33,929 bases of DNA, taken from NCBI GenBank assembly GCA_964353875.1, contig CAYGXU010000028.1:1-33929 (forward strand), given 5' to 3'. Shown here piece after piece: positions 14,874 through 23,869 of this stretch. Made by a program: the position numbers and the translations under genes. The notes beneath the pieces were generated by a model. That model worked only from the letters and a program-made list of their open reading frames with translations. It was not told the origin of the DNA and searched no databases. Within the stretch, counting starts at the first letter, position 1; the number at the start of each line of letters is the position of its first letter. Source of the DNA: MGNI01 sp964353875 (lineage in GTDB: Bacteria; Chloroflexota; Anaerolineae; Anaerolineales; E44-bin32).

Positions 14874-17800
14874 TTAAGGCATTTCAACTTGGAAATGCAT
14901 TAATCGATGATTACGTGCATCGGACACCCAAAGACTTCCGTCAGGTCCAAAGGCCAATCCACATGGTAATCCAAATTGATTCGGACCTGCTCCATAATCA
15001 CCCCAGCCTGTAAGAAATTGCCCATCTCTATCAAAACAGAGAATCCTGAAACCTTCGGGGTCACTCACACAAACCTGCCCACTTGGCGAAACAGCGATAT
15101 AGGGCTTGTTGTCGAGTGATGTGCCATACCAGCCCTCTATCTCCCATTCTTTGACCATCTGGAAATTTCCATCACTGATTTCTTCAAATACAATCACCCG
15201 TTGATCCCATGTATCAGCCACATACAGGCGTCCATCTTCATCCATCGCTAGCCCCACCGGTTCATTCAATTGTGCCAATCCGTAATCAGTTCCCCCGAAT
15301 TGCCCCAAATAGGCGCCTTTATCGTCGAAAAATATGACTCGTTTATTGCCTGTATCGGCAACAAATACTCGGCCCTGTCTATCTGCCAATACTGCCCTCG
15401 GTCCCCAAAAGACATCACCCTCCTGACCCTGTCCTTCTTTACCGAATGTACCCAAGAATTCGCCTTCCGATGTGAAGTATTGGATCCGATGTCCCCAGGT
15501 ATCAGCCACATAAACCGTCCCCTCAGGTCCAATGGCGATACCCCAGGGGCTTCCATGACCCCAAGGATCATTAAAACCGCCATCCGGAAGCTCCCCGCTG
15601 GTGATATTGGTATACTGACCCCACTCGGCTAAGATTTCGCCATTCGCACTGATATGCTGTACACGATGGTTTCCTGCGTCTGCAATATAGACCGATCCAT
15701 CCGCTGCTACAGCAATGGAACGCGGTGACATAAATTGACCGGCAGCGTTCCCCGGCTGACCGATGACTATATCAGCACTTATTTGAATCATCTTCTCGGC
15801 ATAGGGATCGACATAAGCAAATTCAGGCGAAGCGGCAGCAATTGTGCCGGAATCCCATACCAATGAAGCCACATCCTTGCGAAGGTAGAGGCGCATATCA
15901 TCTGCCGGAGACCAATTTTCAAGAGACATATCTTTGCCAGTAACCGTCGCATACTCGGAATAATCGCGATTGAGCCAAATTTCCCATAACGCATGACGTT
16001 TCTCTCGTTCGAATAAGAAGGGCTTAATATGCTTCCATACCCTAACACCGTAATCGATGAAATTCATCGACCGATTGGACAACATCGGATCGGAATTTTG
16101 ATCAGCCAGAAATTCATATTCGATATTTTTCCACCCTAAATTAAAATAATCCTGCATTGGCCACCACATACGGATGTATTCGAAACTAAAATATCCACGT
16201 TGTAGGAGTGGCTCAACCTTCTGGTAATTATCGTTTCCCACGATGATGAGGGGATTGTCCACCAAATCCCGGCCAGGACTTTCCCCAAAATAGCGTTTAT
16301 TTGGATAATTCCTTAAATACCAGGTATATGGCCAAGAGACATCATTATCATAGGCCACTTGAACAGCCAGCCCATCCGTCGTTCTACGAGAAAATTCTTC
16401 CACTTGCGAGAGCACCGTTTTAACCCCTGTAGCCGAATGGGCATAGACGAGGAATTCAGTGGCTTGATCGTAGGTCTGGTACGCAGCGCGAAAGGAAGTC
16501 CGAATCGTTAAGAGATACAAGACTCCAATAATCACCCATCCCCCGTATTGGAACATGCTCCGAATATCGACCCTTCTTGATGCGAAATAAATGGCAACGA
16601 ATGCTCCTATCAACACAGCAAGGGAAGCGAAAAAAGCAGAGTTATCCCGCAATGCTGATAAGTCACTCCCTTGAAAAGGCGGATGAAGTCCAAAAATCGC
16701 GTCGATAAACTTTATGAAACTGAATAGGGAAACGATGATTAAACCAAATAGCAGCCAACTTCCTCCAGAACGGAAGATCGTCCAATCGGTTTTTTCAACT
16801 GCCTTTCCCAGCCCCCATCCCGTTAACAAAATCATCGGTAGAGCAATATGAACAGTTAGCCAGGGCATCTTCTCGCCCGCGAAAGAATAAACAATCAAGG
16901 AAGTGATGGTCCAGCAGCCTAATAAGCCAATCGCCAGGATTTCACCTTTCGAGTTCTCTTCTTCTACCCCATCCTGTTTTAATGGTTCCTTATTCTCTCG
17001 CCTCGACTTGCCTTCGGATCGATCTTGCCTGGTTTTTGCAAATGCAAACCAGGCAGCGATCAATGTACCCACGGCAGGCAGGAATTCGTAAATTGGGATC
17101 TGGATCAGGAAGTAATAAAACCAGGGTTGCCCTCCCCTTTCAACTTTATGCTGATCCAACCAATACGCTAATGAATTTACCAATCCCGAATCAAATCCAT
17201 ATTTGTGGGTGAACAAAGAAGTATAAAGAATAATGAAAGGTCCCCAAAACACCCCCATGGCGATTAACCATTTACGCCAATTCCATAGAAGACCGATTGC
17301 AGCACTGAGCACAAAGAGCACAATGACCAGGATCCCGGTCTGCGTTGAAAATACAGAGGTGTTCTCTGGCAGCGGTTCCCATCCCAGAATTTTAGCTGGC
17401 AGGCCTGCTAATTGAGGCATTGTCACTGTTAATGTAATCACAAGCAAATCTAATGTTGGGAACTGAGTGCGCAGGCGTTTGCCAAAGGAAAGAAACAGGG
17501 GAATACACATCAGCAGAACACCCACGAAAGTAACCAACAGGCTCAAGATAAAGAGTGGCGGAAGACCGCCTTCAGCGAAATTCAACGCTGTTGAGGATTC
17601 TAACGATTCGAGGGTTGAACTTGATTCTAATGGAACTTGTGATCGCCCAGCAAAAAACGCCATACCGGTAACGAGCACCCCGAAGACGGTTGTGCAAATT
17701 CCTGCCATAAACATGACTTTGCGATCCCGACGATCCCATGGGCGTTTCCACAAATCCCAAGCAAGATACCCGCCTAAGAAGATCATGATTTGAAGAGCAT

Positions 17801-18389
17801 AGATAAACGAGGTTTCCTTGGTTGCAAAGTGAAGAGATAGTGATGCAGAAAGTAGGACAAGCCAACGTAGTTTTCGTGTTTGATAATAGGCAAAAATAGC
17901 CCAGAACATGAGTAGCGCCAGAACGACCACAAACGCTTCATTGCGAACGTATCTCTGGTAATACAACATATACGGGGAAGCCGCCATCAATGCCGCTGCA
18001 AAAAGCGCTCCCCAACGCCCTATCCACTTACGAAAAACATAAATAAGAGCGATCGAGATCACACCTGCAAACGCAGCTGGGATACGGGAAGAGGCATCAG
18101 AATCGCCAAAGAGAAAATAGGAGAGGGCAACCAGATGAAATTGTAAAGGACCGTGCATCATAGGACTATGCTTATAATCCTGGTATTCCAAGTATCGCCA
18201 TGAATAGTAGGTATGCAGGCTCTCATCGTGACTCATCACCCGACTCTCGAGATCATAGAAGCGGGTGAGGAAAGCAGCAACAATTAATACAAAGTAGACC
18301 AGTTTCTCAGTATCGATCCTGACACCCAGATTAAGAAACCGATCTAGAAAAAACCTATCCTTTTCATTACCATCTAACAACGTCGCCAT
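14874..18389 (-). CDS. GT-C glycosyltransferase-like membrane protein (Agl23/TIGR03663 type) fused to NHL repeats
   Basis: 1171 residues. The first part is a GT-C fold enzyme with a dozen or so membrane helices. Its first loop carries the acidic pair Asp55-Glu56 in SHDESLHTYYSW and then HSPMMHGP, the marks of dolichyl-phosphate-mannose-protein mannosyltransferase relatives. This fits the TIGR03663/Agl23 group. A non-cytoplasmic middle region (about 650-870) follows. The last 296 residues (876-1171) are about six NHL blades with repeated DGxxYVADTxNHRVQ patterns, forming a propeller. It probably moves sugars from a lipid carrier to a surface polymer or protein, with the propeller outside the cell. 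ATG 18389 has GGAGAT upstream. It starts one base after the rluB stop. Confidence 0.88.
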   Translation of the reverse strand: MATLLDGNEKDRFFLDRFLNLGVRIDTEKLVYFVLIVAAFLTRFYDLESRVMSHDESLHTYYSWRYLEYQDYKHSPMMHGPLQFHLVALSYFLFGDSDASSRIPAAFAGVISIALIYVFRKWIGRWGALFAAALMAASPYMLYYQRYVRNEAFVVVLALLMFWAIFAYYQTRKLRWLVLLSASLSLHFATKETSFIYALQIMIFLGGYLAWDLWKRPWDRRDRKVMFMAGICTTVFGVLVTGMAFFAGRSQVPLESSSTLESLESSTALNFAEGGLPPLFILSLLVTFVGVLLMCIPLFLSFGKRLRTQFPTLDLLVITLTVTMPQLAGLPAKILGWEPLPENTSVFSTQTGILVIVLFVLSAAIGLLWNWRKWLIAMGVFWGPFIILYTSLFTHKYGFDSGLVNSLAYWLDQHKVERGGQPWFYYFLIQIPIYEFLPAVGTLIAAWFAFAKTRQDRSEGKSRRENKEPLKQDGVEEENSKGEILAIGLLGCWTITSLIVYSFAGEKMPWLTVHIALPMILLTGWGLGKAVEKTDWTIFRSGGSWLLFGLIIVSLFSFIKFIDAIFGLHPPFQGSDLSALRDNSAFFASLAVLIGAFVAIYFASRRVDIRSMFQYGGWVIIGVLYLLTIRTSFRAAYQTYDQATEFLVYAHSATGVKTVLSQVEEFSRRTTDGLAVQVAYDNDVSWPYTWYLRNYPNKRYFGESPGRDLVDNPLIIVGNDNYQKVEPLLQRGYFSFEYIRMWWPMQDYFNLGWKNIEYEFLADQNSDPMLSNRSMNFIDYGVRVWKHIKPFLFEREKRHALWEIWLNRDYSEYATVTGKDMSLENWSPADDMRLYLRKDVASLVWDSGTIAAASPEFAYVDPYAEKMIQISADIVIGQPGNAAGQFMSPRSIAVAADGSVYIADAGNHRVQHISANGEILAEWGQYTNITSGELPDGGFNDPWGHGSPWGIAIGPEGTVYVADTWGHRIQYFTSEGEFLGTFGKEGQGQEGDVFWGPRAVLADRQGRVFVADTGNKRVIFFDDKGAYLGQFGGTDYGLAQLNEPVGLAMDEDGRLYVADTWDQRVIVFEEISDGNFQMVKEWEIEGWYGTSLDNKPYIAVSPSGQVCVSDPEGFRILCFDRDGQFLTGWGDYGAGPNQFGLPCGLAFGPDGSLWVSDARNHRLMHFQVEMP

Positions 18390-18390
18390 C

Positions 18391-19200
18391 CTATCTCCTT
18401 CTCACACGGGTGCTGTCTGTCTTCCCCTGGTGTCTGTCTTTGGAAGCACCTTTGCTCCTGGAAACACGATTATTTATTGGATCCGTGCGGATTCTCCTTA
18501 ATTCGTCAACTTCTGATTTTGTGAGATAACGCCAAGAACCGGATTTTAGCCTACCAAGTTTCAAAGGGCCAATTCGCACCCTGATTAAACGCTGAACCGT
18601 GAGACCAAGCAAATTCGCGACCTCACGAATTTGTCGCTTTCTCCCCTCTCGTAGAATGACTCGTAGCCAAGGTAACCCATCTCCTCGCTTCTCAAGTCTT
18701 ACGATTGCTGATTGAGTTCGTACTCCATTGTCGAGGCGAAACCCTTTGCGCCACATCCTTATTTGATCTGCACTGGGGTGCATATCCAATAGGACACGAT
18801 ATTCTTTCTCATGCGCATAGCGGGGATGCATCAACTGGTTCGCAAGTGCCCCATCGTTGGTAAAAATAAGCATTCCTTGGCTGTCCAGATCCAGCCTGCC
18901 CACCGGAAATACTCGCGTAGGAATATCAACCAAATCAAGGACTGTAGATCGCCCTCCTTGGGATCGCGATGAAGAGAGCACCCCCCTTGGTTTATTTAAG
19001 AGAATATAGAGTTTCTCTTCTTCAGGTCTAATGAGCTCTCCATTAAGACGAATCTCGTCTGTTTCAGGATCTGCCTTTGCACCAATTCGAATCGCGTGCG
19101 AATTGACCGTTACTTGTCCAGCCTCAATCAGTGACTCACAATATCGACGCGAGCCGATGCCAGATTGAGCAAGGATTTTCTGCACCCTCTCTTGTGGCAT
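18391..19200 (-). CDS. rluB: rRNA pseudouridine synthase, RluB/RsuA family
   Basis: 269 residues. An S4 RNA-binding domain (about 1-60, RVQKILAQSGIGSRRYCESLI) precedes the pseudouridine synthase domain. The catalytic Asp is in VGRLDLDSQGML, and LNKPRGVLSS and EGRKRQIREVANLLGL are further family blocks. The tail after about 235 is basic and probably disordered. ATG 19200 is chosen over 19230 because it begins the S4 domain with MPQERVQ, avoids overlap with scpB, and has GGGAG about 10 bases upstream. RluB modifies 23S U2605. The RluB versus RsuA choice rests on genome context: scpB-rluB pairing is common. Confidence 0.92.
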   Translation of the reverse strand: MPQERVQKILAQSGIGSRRYCESLIEAGQVTVNSHAIRIGAKADPETDEIRLNGELIRPEEEKLYILLNKPRGVLSSSRSQGGRSTVLDLVDIPTRVFPVGRLDLDSQGMLIFTNDGALANQLMHPRYAHEKEYRVLLDMHPSADQIRMWRKGFRLDNGVRTQSAIVRLEKRGDGLPWLRVILREGRKRQIREVANLLGLTVQRLIRVRIGPLKLGRLKSGSWRYLTKSEVDELRRIRTDPINNRVSRSKGASKDRHQGKTDSTRVRRR

Positions 19201-19207
19201 AAGGAAC

Positions 19208-19792
19208 TCACTCCCTTTGTCCGTGACCATTCAACGAGTATCGCTCTCGCATTTCAGAAAGTTGCCCGTGATTTAATGGGGGCAAGTCTTTGATCGCTGA
19301 GAGCCCAAAGTAATGTAAAAAGTCCGCTGATGTTGTGTAGATGATCGGACGTCCCGGTCCCATACCTCGTCCTGTCTCTTCGATAAGTCCGTACCGTAAC
19401 AATGTCCTCATAACGCTATCAGAATTGACTCCGCGTATCATATCAATTTGCGGTCTCGTAACAGGCTGCTGATAGGCGATAATGGCAAGCACTTCCAGAG
19501 CTGAGCGACTTAATTTTCCGTTGTCTTCAATGTTCAATAGCTGTTCAACGTCTCGGGCGAATTCTGGCGCACTGGTCAATTGATATCCGCTGCCATGCTT
19601 TTGAAGACGAATACCGCGATGTGAAAGCGATGATTCTAGATTTTCCAAGGTTCGCTTCACCCTTTGAGGAGGGATATCGAGGATATTGACCAATTGATTG
19701 ACGCTTAACGGTACAGAGGATATAAAAAGCAAAGCCTCTATTCGAGCTTCTAATGAATTCTGTTCGTGAGTGTTTATTCCATTCTCAGCCAT
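19208..19792 (-). CDS. scpB: Segregation and condensation protein ScpB
   Basis: 194 residues. Two winged-helix domains are visible: LEARIEALLFISSVPLSVNQLVNIL at the start and LSRSALEVLAIIAYQQPVTRPQIDMIRGVNSD in the middle, followed by GRGMGPGRPIIYTTSADFLHYFG. ScpB binds the kleisin ScpA and SMC in chromosome condensation. The usual neighbour scpA is not upstream; the + strand beyond 20058 encodes an unrelated lipoprotein. No ribosome binding site precedes ATG 19792, and a -10-like CATTAT lies about 4 bases before it, so the transcript may be leaderless. It heads the minus-strand run with rluB 7 bases downstream. Confidence 0.94.
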   Translation of the reverse strand: MAENGINTHEQNSLEARIEALLFISSVPLSVNQLVNILDIPPQRVKRTLENLESSLSHRGIRLQKHGSGYQLTSAPEFARDVEQLLNIEDNGKLSRSALEVLAIIAYQQPVTRPQIDMIRGVNSDSVMRTLLRYGLIEETGRGMGPGRPIIYTTSADFLHYFGLSAIKDLPPLNHGQLSEMRERYSLNGHGQRE

Positions 19793-19800
19793 GCTATAAT
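19792..19800 (+). promoter_or_regulatory. Extended -10 element on the + strand at the scpB start
   Basis: TGC followed by a perfect TATAAT (19795-19800) reads on the + strand through the first codon of scpB. No -35 box is visible. It could drive a transcript of about 250 nt leading to the gene at 20058, or be chance. Confidence 0.3.
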
Positions 19801-20045
19801 GTCCGGCTGGACTTGAACCTAAATTCTATTCTTCTGGCTGTTTCATCAATTCTGTCCATTATTCCTCCAGTGAAACAACCTTTTCTGAAAAGGTATAGGT
19901 TGGTTTTTCTTCTTTTGTATGAGGAGTTTCGATATACTAGTCGGGGAAAAATTATGCAACCGAGGATAGGATTGGATGGATGAACTGCAGAAGTTATCCT
20001 GGACATAAATAGGATGAGACAAGAAATAAAAACTGGCTAGGTGTT

Positions 20046-20051
20046 TATAAT
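20046..20051 (+). promoter_or_regulatory. -10 box just before the DUF348/G5 lipoprotein gene
   Basis: A perfect TATAAT ends 6 bases before the GTG at 20058, so transcription would start at or next to that codon and the mRNA would be leaderless. No good -35 box is seen 16-18 bp upstream. Confidence 0.35.
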
Positions 20052-20057
20052 TGAATT

Positions 20058-21872
20058 GTGCTTCCAAGGAACATTCAAGTCCGGAATAATGTATCAAATA
20101 TGGCAGTAATACGTAATAGAGATTTTTCACGTTATAGCGTTATGCAACTCAAAAACAAGCTTATCCGATATTATCGAGATCGTAATCTACGGCCAAGGCA
20201 CTCCTCGACGCGCTTTTCTCTGTCCTTGAGGCTGAAATTATACCAGTCCGGTAGATCGCCAGCAACGAAGCCCTTTCCGCTTTTTGGCCTCCGCTGTCTT
20301 CTTCTGTTCCCGATACTGCTGCAACTTTGCTGTTGTACAAAGATTCCAATATCAGCCGGAACAATATCCGTATTTATTATTGCTGATGGCAAGGAGAGAA
20401 TTGCTCATCTCGAGGCTGGATCGACAGTGTCTGAAGCTTTAAAACGAAGTGGTATTGAACTTGGAGCGCAGGACAAGGTTAATCCGCCCGGATATTCGCT
20501 TCTTATTAATGGATTAAAGATCACTGTTATACGAGTCACTGAACGCTTAGAGGCAGAGCAGATCACGATTCCATTCGAACGGCAAATTATTCGTAATGAA
20601 ACCCTTCCTGAAGGAGAAATGCGCCTTATTCAACCAGGAAAAACTGGGATAGAAGAGATAACATACCGTATCGTAGAAGAGGATGGTCAAATTAAGCTAC
20701 GTACAGCGATTAATCGCACTCTGGTCGAAGCACCCGTTCATGAAATTATGATGGCAGGCGTACAACAGTCCTATGTTCCCGTTCTATTTTCGGGAAGCAT
20801 CGCCTATCTTTCGGCCGGCAATGCATGGCTCATCGATGGTAACACGGGCAATCGACGTCCCTTGCTGCTCAGCGGAGATCTGGATGGTCGTGTCTTCAAG
20901 CTTTCACCAGATCTCCGCTGGTTGTTATTCACACGCCATACTGATCCCAACGAGCAAGGGATCAATTCCCTTTGGGTGATCGACACGCAAAGCAGCTCTT
21001 CTGAACCAATTAGCCTTGAAGCCAAGAACATCATTCATTTCGCAGATTGGTCCCCTAACTCACCTTCTGCCAGTAGTTTCTATTCCATCGCTTACTCGAC
21101 CGTGGAACCACGATCTGCGCCACCTGGTTGGCAGGCAAATAATGATTTACATCTTCTTATCATCAACTATTATGGCACGATCATCAACCACCAGACTATC
21201 CTCGATACAAATCCGGGGGGACAATATGGATGGTGGGGGACGATGTTCTCCTGGGCTCCTATCCAGGGAAAATTTACTTATGCCAGGCCGGATGGAATCG
21301 GGCTCGTGGACAGATCGGATGGAACTCTTCAACCCCTTATTGAAATCATTCCCTACCAAACACAAGGTGATTGGGCCTGGATCCCGCCGTTCTCCTGGAG
21401 TCCAGATGGGAAAATACTCTTTTTCATCCAACATGGGAAACCCATGGGACTGGAAAGTCCGGAAGCTTCACCCATCTTTATCATGATGTCATTTTCGAAT
21501 CAGCTTGGATTTATCGGTCCTCTGACGCAACAAGCGGGGATGTTTGCATCCATCGCTTGCTCGACTGAAGAATATCGTCCACAAGGTGAGGTAGCCTACC
21601 GAATAGCCTACCTTACCGCTATATTTCCACTGGATAGCGAAAACAGTAATTATCGTCTTGTCGTTATGGATCGGGACGGTAGTAATCAGAATACCGTCTT
21701 TCCTCCAGAAGACGAGATGGGATTGAAACCGGGAAATCTACTATGGTCTCCAAGTGGTGATCAAATTGCTCTTCTCTTCCAACAGGATTTATGGATCATC
21801 GATCCTGACACCGGTTTTTCACAACAAGTGACAGTTGATGGTCAGACACTTACATTTGATTGGAAACCATAG
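20058..21872 (+). CDS. Lipoprotein-like DUF348-G5 protein with TolB/WD40-type propeller
   Basis: Up to 604 residues. A long Arg-rich N-terminus leads to a hydrophobic stretch at about 78-92 with a lipobox-like LLQLC (Cys91), suggesting export and lipid anchoring. Residues about 103-145 are DUF348, a ubiquitin-like fold (VFIIADGKERIAHLEAG). A G5 domain follows at about 165-235. The rest reads as beta-propeller blades of TolB/WD40 type with SWSPDGKILFF, LWSPSGDQIALLF and similar. DUF348 and G5 are typical of Gram-positive wall proteins such as resuscitation factors. The start is uncertain: GTG 20058, ATG 20100 and ATG 20142 all lack a ribosome binding site. It precedes envelope sugar genes. Confidence 0.8.
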   Translation: MLPRNIQVRNNVSNMAVIRNRDFSRYSVMQLKNKLIRYYRDRNLRPRHSSTRFSLSLRLKLYQSGRSPATKPFPLFGLRCLLLFPILLQLCCCTKIPISAGTISVFIIADGKERIAHLEAGSTVSEALKRSGIELGAQDKVNPPGYSLLINGLKITVIRVTERLEAEQITIPFERQIIRNETLPEGEMRLIQPGKTGIEEITYRIVEEDGQIKLRTAINRTLVEAPVHEIMMAGVQQSYVPVLFSGSIAYLSAGNAWLIDGNTGNRRPLLLSGDLDGRVFKLSPDLRWLLFTRHTDPNEQGINSLWVIDTQSSSSEPISLEAKNIIHFADWSPNSPSASSFYSIAYSTVEPRSAPPGWQANNDLHLLIINYYGTIINHQTILDTNPGGQYGWWGTMFSWAPIQGKFTYARPDGIGLVDRSDGTLQPLIEIIPYQTQGDWAWIPPFSWSPDGKILFFIQHGKPMGLESPEASPIFIMMSFSNQLGFIGPLTQQAGMFASIACSTEEYRPQGEVAYRIAYLTAIFPLDSENSNYRLVVMDRDGSNQNTVFPPEDEMGLKPGNLLWSPSGDQIALLFQQDLWIIDPDTGFSQQVTVDGQTLTFDWKP

Positions 21873-21930
21873 ATAATTTAGGATGGGATGGTAGTGCTAA
21901 AAACGACAGAAATAAGAATTGGAGGATGAT

Positions 21931-22881
21931 GTGCGTATATTAGTGACAGGCGGTGCAGGTTTTATTGGTTCACACCTATGTGATCGGCTCTTAAACGAAG
22001 GCCATGAAGTGGTCGTGGTCGACAACTTGGTTACTGGGCGAATCGAAAACATCACTCACCTTGCTGGACGAGATGACTTCCTTTTCATAAAACATAACGT
22101 TTCCAACTTTATCTTCATACCAGGTAAGATTGACGCTGTGTTGCATCTAGCCTCACCCGCCAGCCCAAATCCCGCATCCCCTTATGGTTACCCTCAATTG
22201 CCAATTCAGACACTCAAAGTAGGAGCGTTAGGTACACATAATGCCCTGGGAGTGGCCAGAGCTCACGGAGCACGCTTCCTGCTGGCTTCTACCTCTGAGG
22301 TGTATGGCGATCCACAGGAGCACCCACAAACCGAGAAATATCGCGGATATGTTGATCCCATCGGACCGCGGTCTGTTTATGATGAAGCCAAACGTTTCGC
22401 CGAAGCCATCACGATGGCATACATGCGATACCATGGATTAGATACCCGTATCGCTCGCATTTTTAATACCTATGGTCCACGAATGCGCCTCGATGATGGT
22501 CGAGTTATTCCGAATTTCCTGGTTCAAGCCTTGCAAGGAAAACCGCTTACGATTTATGGAGAAGGTCTGCAAACTCGCAGTTTTTGCTACATCGACGATC
22601 TTATTGAAGCCCTTTACCGCCTCCTCATGAGAGATTATCACGAGCCAATTAATTTGGGCAATCCTATGGAAATGACCATCCTGGACCTTGCAGCGATTGT
22701 AAATCGCGTGACCTCAAATAAAGCCGGGATACAAATGCAGCCTGGTCAGCGCGATCCTTATGATCCACAACGTCGGCAACCGGATATCACGCTTGCAAAA
22801 AAGATCCTTGACTGGGAACCAAAGACGGGCATTGAGAACGGTCTCGAAAAAACACGCGAGGATTTCAGAGGCCGACTATGA
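21931..22881 (+). CDS. NAD-dependent sugar-nucleotide epimerase/dehydratase, UDP-glucuronate decarboxylase-like
   Basis: 316 residues from GTG 21931, which has GGAGG 5 bases upstream; a TTG at 21919 in frame overlaps that site and is rejected. Rossmann motif GGAGFIGSH is at the N-terminus, and the catalytic Tyr-x3-Lys is YDEAKRFAE, with an upstream TSEVYG. The blocks RSVYDEAKRFAEAITMAY, RIFNTYGPRMR and GxxxRSFCYIDDLIEAL match UDP-glucuronate decarboxylase (UXS), which makes UDP-xylose. A dTDP-glucose dehydratase is the alternative. The stop overlaps the gtrA start in ATGA, so the two are coupled. Confidence 0.9.
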   Translation: MRILVTGGAGFIGSHLCDRLLNEGHEVVVVDNLVTGRIENITHLAGRDDFLFIKHNVSNFIFIPGKIDAVLHLASPASPNPASPYGYPQLPIQTLKVGALGTHNALGVARAHGARFLLASTSEVYGDPQEHPQTEKYRGYVDPIGPRSVYDEAKRFAEAITMAYMRYHGLDTRIARIFNTYGPRMRLDDGRVIPNFLVQALQGKPLTIYGEGLQTRSFCYIDDLIEALYRLLMRDYHEPINLGNPMEMTILDLAAIVNRVTSNKAGIQMQPGQRDPYDPQRRQPDITLAKKILDWEPKTGIENGLEKTREDFRGRL

Positions 22882-23375
22882 TGGTGAAATCTGTCCGTTT
22901 ACGTCGCGAGCTAACACGGTTTATTAAATTCTCCTTCGTTGGCGTGATCGGCGCGATCGTCGACTTTGGGACTTTCAACTTACTCAATTCCGCCCTCGGT
23001 CTATGGAGTGTTGGAGCCAGTGCAATCTCCTTTACCGCAGCCGTGAGCAGCAATTTTATTTGGAATTACTTCTGGACCTATCCAGACTCCCGATCCAAAC
23101 CACTTGGGAAACAAGTGATCCAGTTTGCTGTTGTGAATCTGATTGGTCTTGCCATTCGCACACCTATCTTCGCGCTGTGTGAAAGACCATTCATCTCCTT
23201 CTCTTACGACTTCATTGCTTTGCTTCCACCCACTATCCCTCCTGGTCCGGAATCAATCTTCCCTCTCGATGGAATCGTACTTGGGCGAAATCTTGCCTTG
23301 GCTCTTGCGGTGGTTGTTGTTCTGTTTTGGAACTTCGGCATCAATCGGATTTGGACATATTCCGATGTTAAATGA
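22878..23375 (+). CDS. GtrA family membrane protein
   Basis: 165 residues with four hydrophobic helices and the GtrA opening RFIKFSFVGVIGAIVDFGTFNLL. A typical mid block SNFIWNYFWTYPDSR follows, and the end has NFGINRIWTYSD. GtrA proteins help move lipid-linked sugars or are needed for surface glycan changes. ATG 22878 shares ATGA with the end of the epimerase, with AGAGG 7 bases upstream. Co-translation with the epimerase suggests a joint role in an extracytoplasmic sugar, possibly with the GT-C protein at 14874-18389. Confidence 0.9.
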   Translation: MMVKSVRLRRELTRFIKFSFVGVIGAIVDFGTFNLLNSALGLWSVGASAISFTAAVSSNFIWNYFWTYPDSRSKPLGKQVIQFAVVNLIGLAIRTPIFALCERPFISFSYDFIALLPPTIPPGPESIFPLDGIVLGRNLALALAVVVVLFWNFGINRIWTYSDVK

Positions 23376-23393
23376 GGAAAACTCATTTCCCAT

Positions 23394-23421
23394 TTCTCAT
23401 GTGGAAATCTATCTGTATAAT
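23394..23421 (+). promoter_or_regulatory. Promoter of the small beta-flower-like gene
   Basis: TTCTCA (23394-23399) and a perfect TATAAT (23416-23421) are 16 bp apart. A second TATAAT at 23424-23429 follows 2 bases later, giving two possible start sites near 23428 and 23436. Confidence 0.45.
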
Positions 23422-23458
23422 CCTATAATGAAAAGCAGTATGAATTAGGGAGGACGTC

Positions 23459-23839
23459 ATGACTAATAATCCCAAAGGAAGACCGATCCCAGTTTATTCA
23501 ACACATGGGGACTGTATGGCGTTTTTCGTCACTCCCTACTTGTATAACTTAATCGGGGAATGGGTTGGTTGGGTGGCAGATGAGAACCAAGTATTCGATG
23601 TTGATGGTTTCTATATTGGATGGCTTAGCGATGAGTGGCGTATATTACGCAGAAGAAGTCAAGGGATGAGTGAAAGACGTACCACCCCAGATCCGCCAAA
23701 AGCCATACGCACCCCTGCCACTATCCCCCTACCCCCAATGATGTCGGAACTGCCTTTTCACTTCATCGACGTTCTAGATGAAGAACCAGAACGCCTACAT
23801 ACTATGGATACAGGCGAGCTAAGAAATGACATGGACTAA
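23459..23839 (+). CDS. Small conserved protein, 4-fold beta-flower-like
   Basis: 126 residues. The first 65 are made of short strand repeats with recurring Gly-Trp and Asp-Gly units: PVYSTHGDCMAFF, GEWVGWVADENQVFDVDGFYIGWL. This matches what I know of the 4-fold beta flower domain, but the link is by eye. The rest is rich in Arg, Pro and acidic residues and is probably disordered. It has no signal peptide. ATG 23459 has GGGAGG 6 bases upstream. It has its own promoter and stands between gtrA and the AAA+ gene; no role can be assigned. Confidence 0.75.
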   Translation: MTNNPKGRPIPVYSTHGDCMAFFVTPYLYNLIGEWVGWVADENQVFDVDGFYIGWLSDEWRILRRRSQGMSERRTTPDPPKAIRTPATIPLPPMMSELPFHFIDVLDEEPERLHTMDTGELRNDMD

Positions 23840-23869
23840 CTTAAGGATCACAGGAATGTTTTGGAGAGA

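Noticed and set aside
19801..19825. tRNA-like 3' end (TCCGGCTGGACTTGAACC) on the minus strand
   Set aside because: The T stem has a mismatch and no D arm, anticodon arm or matching acceptor strand follows. It is probably chance.
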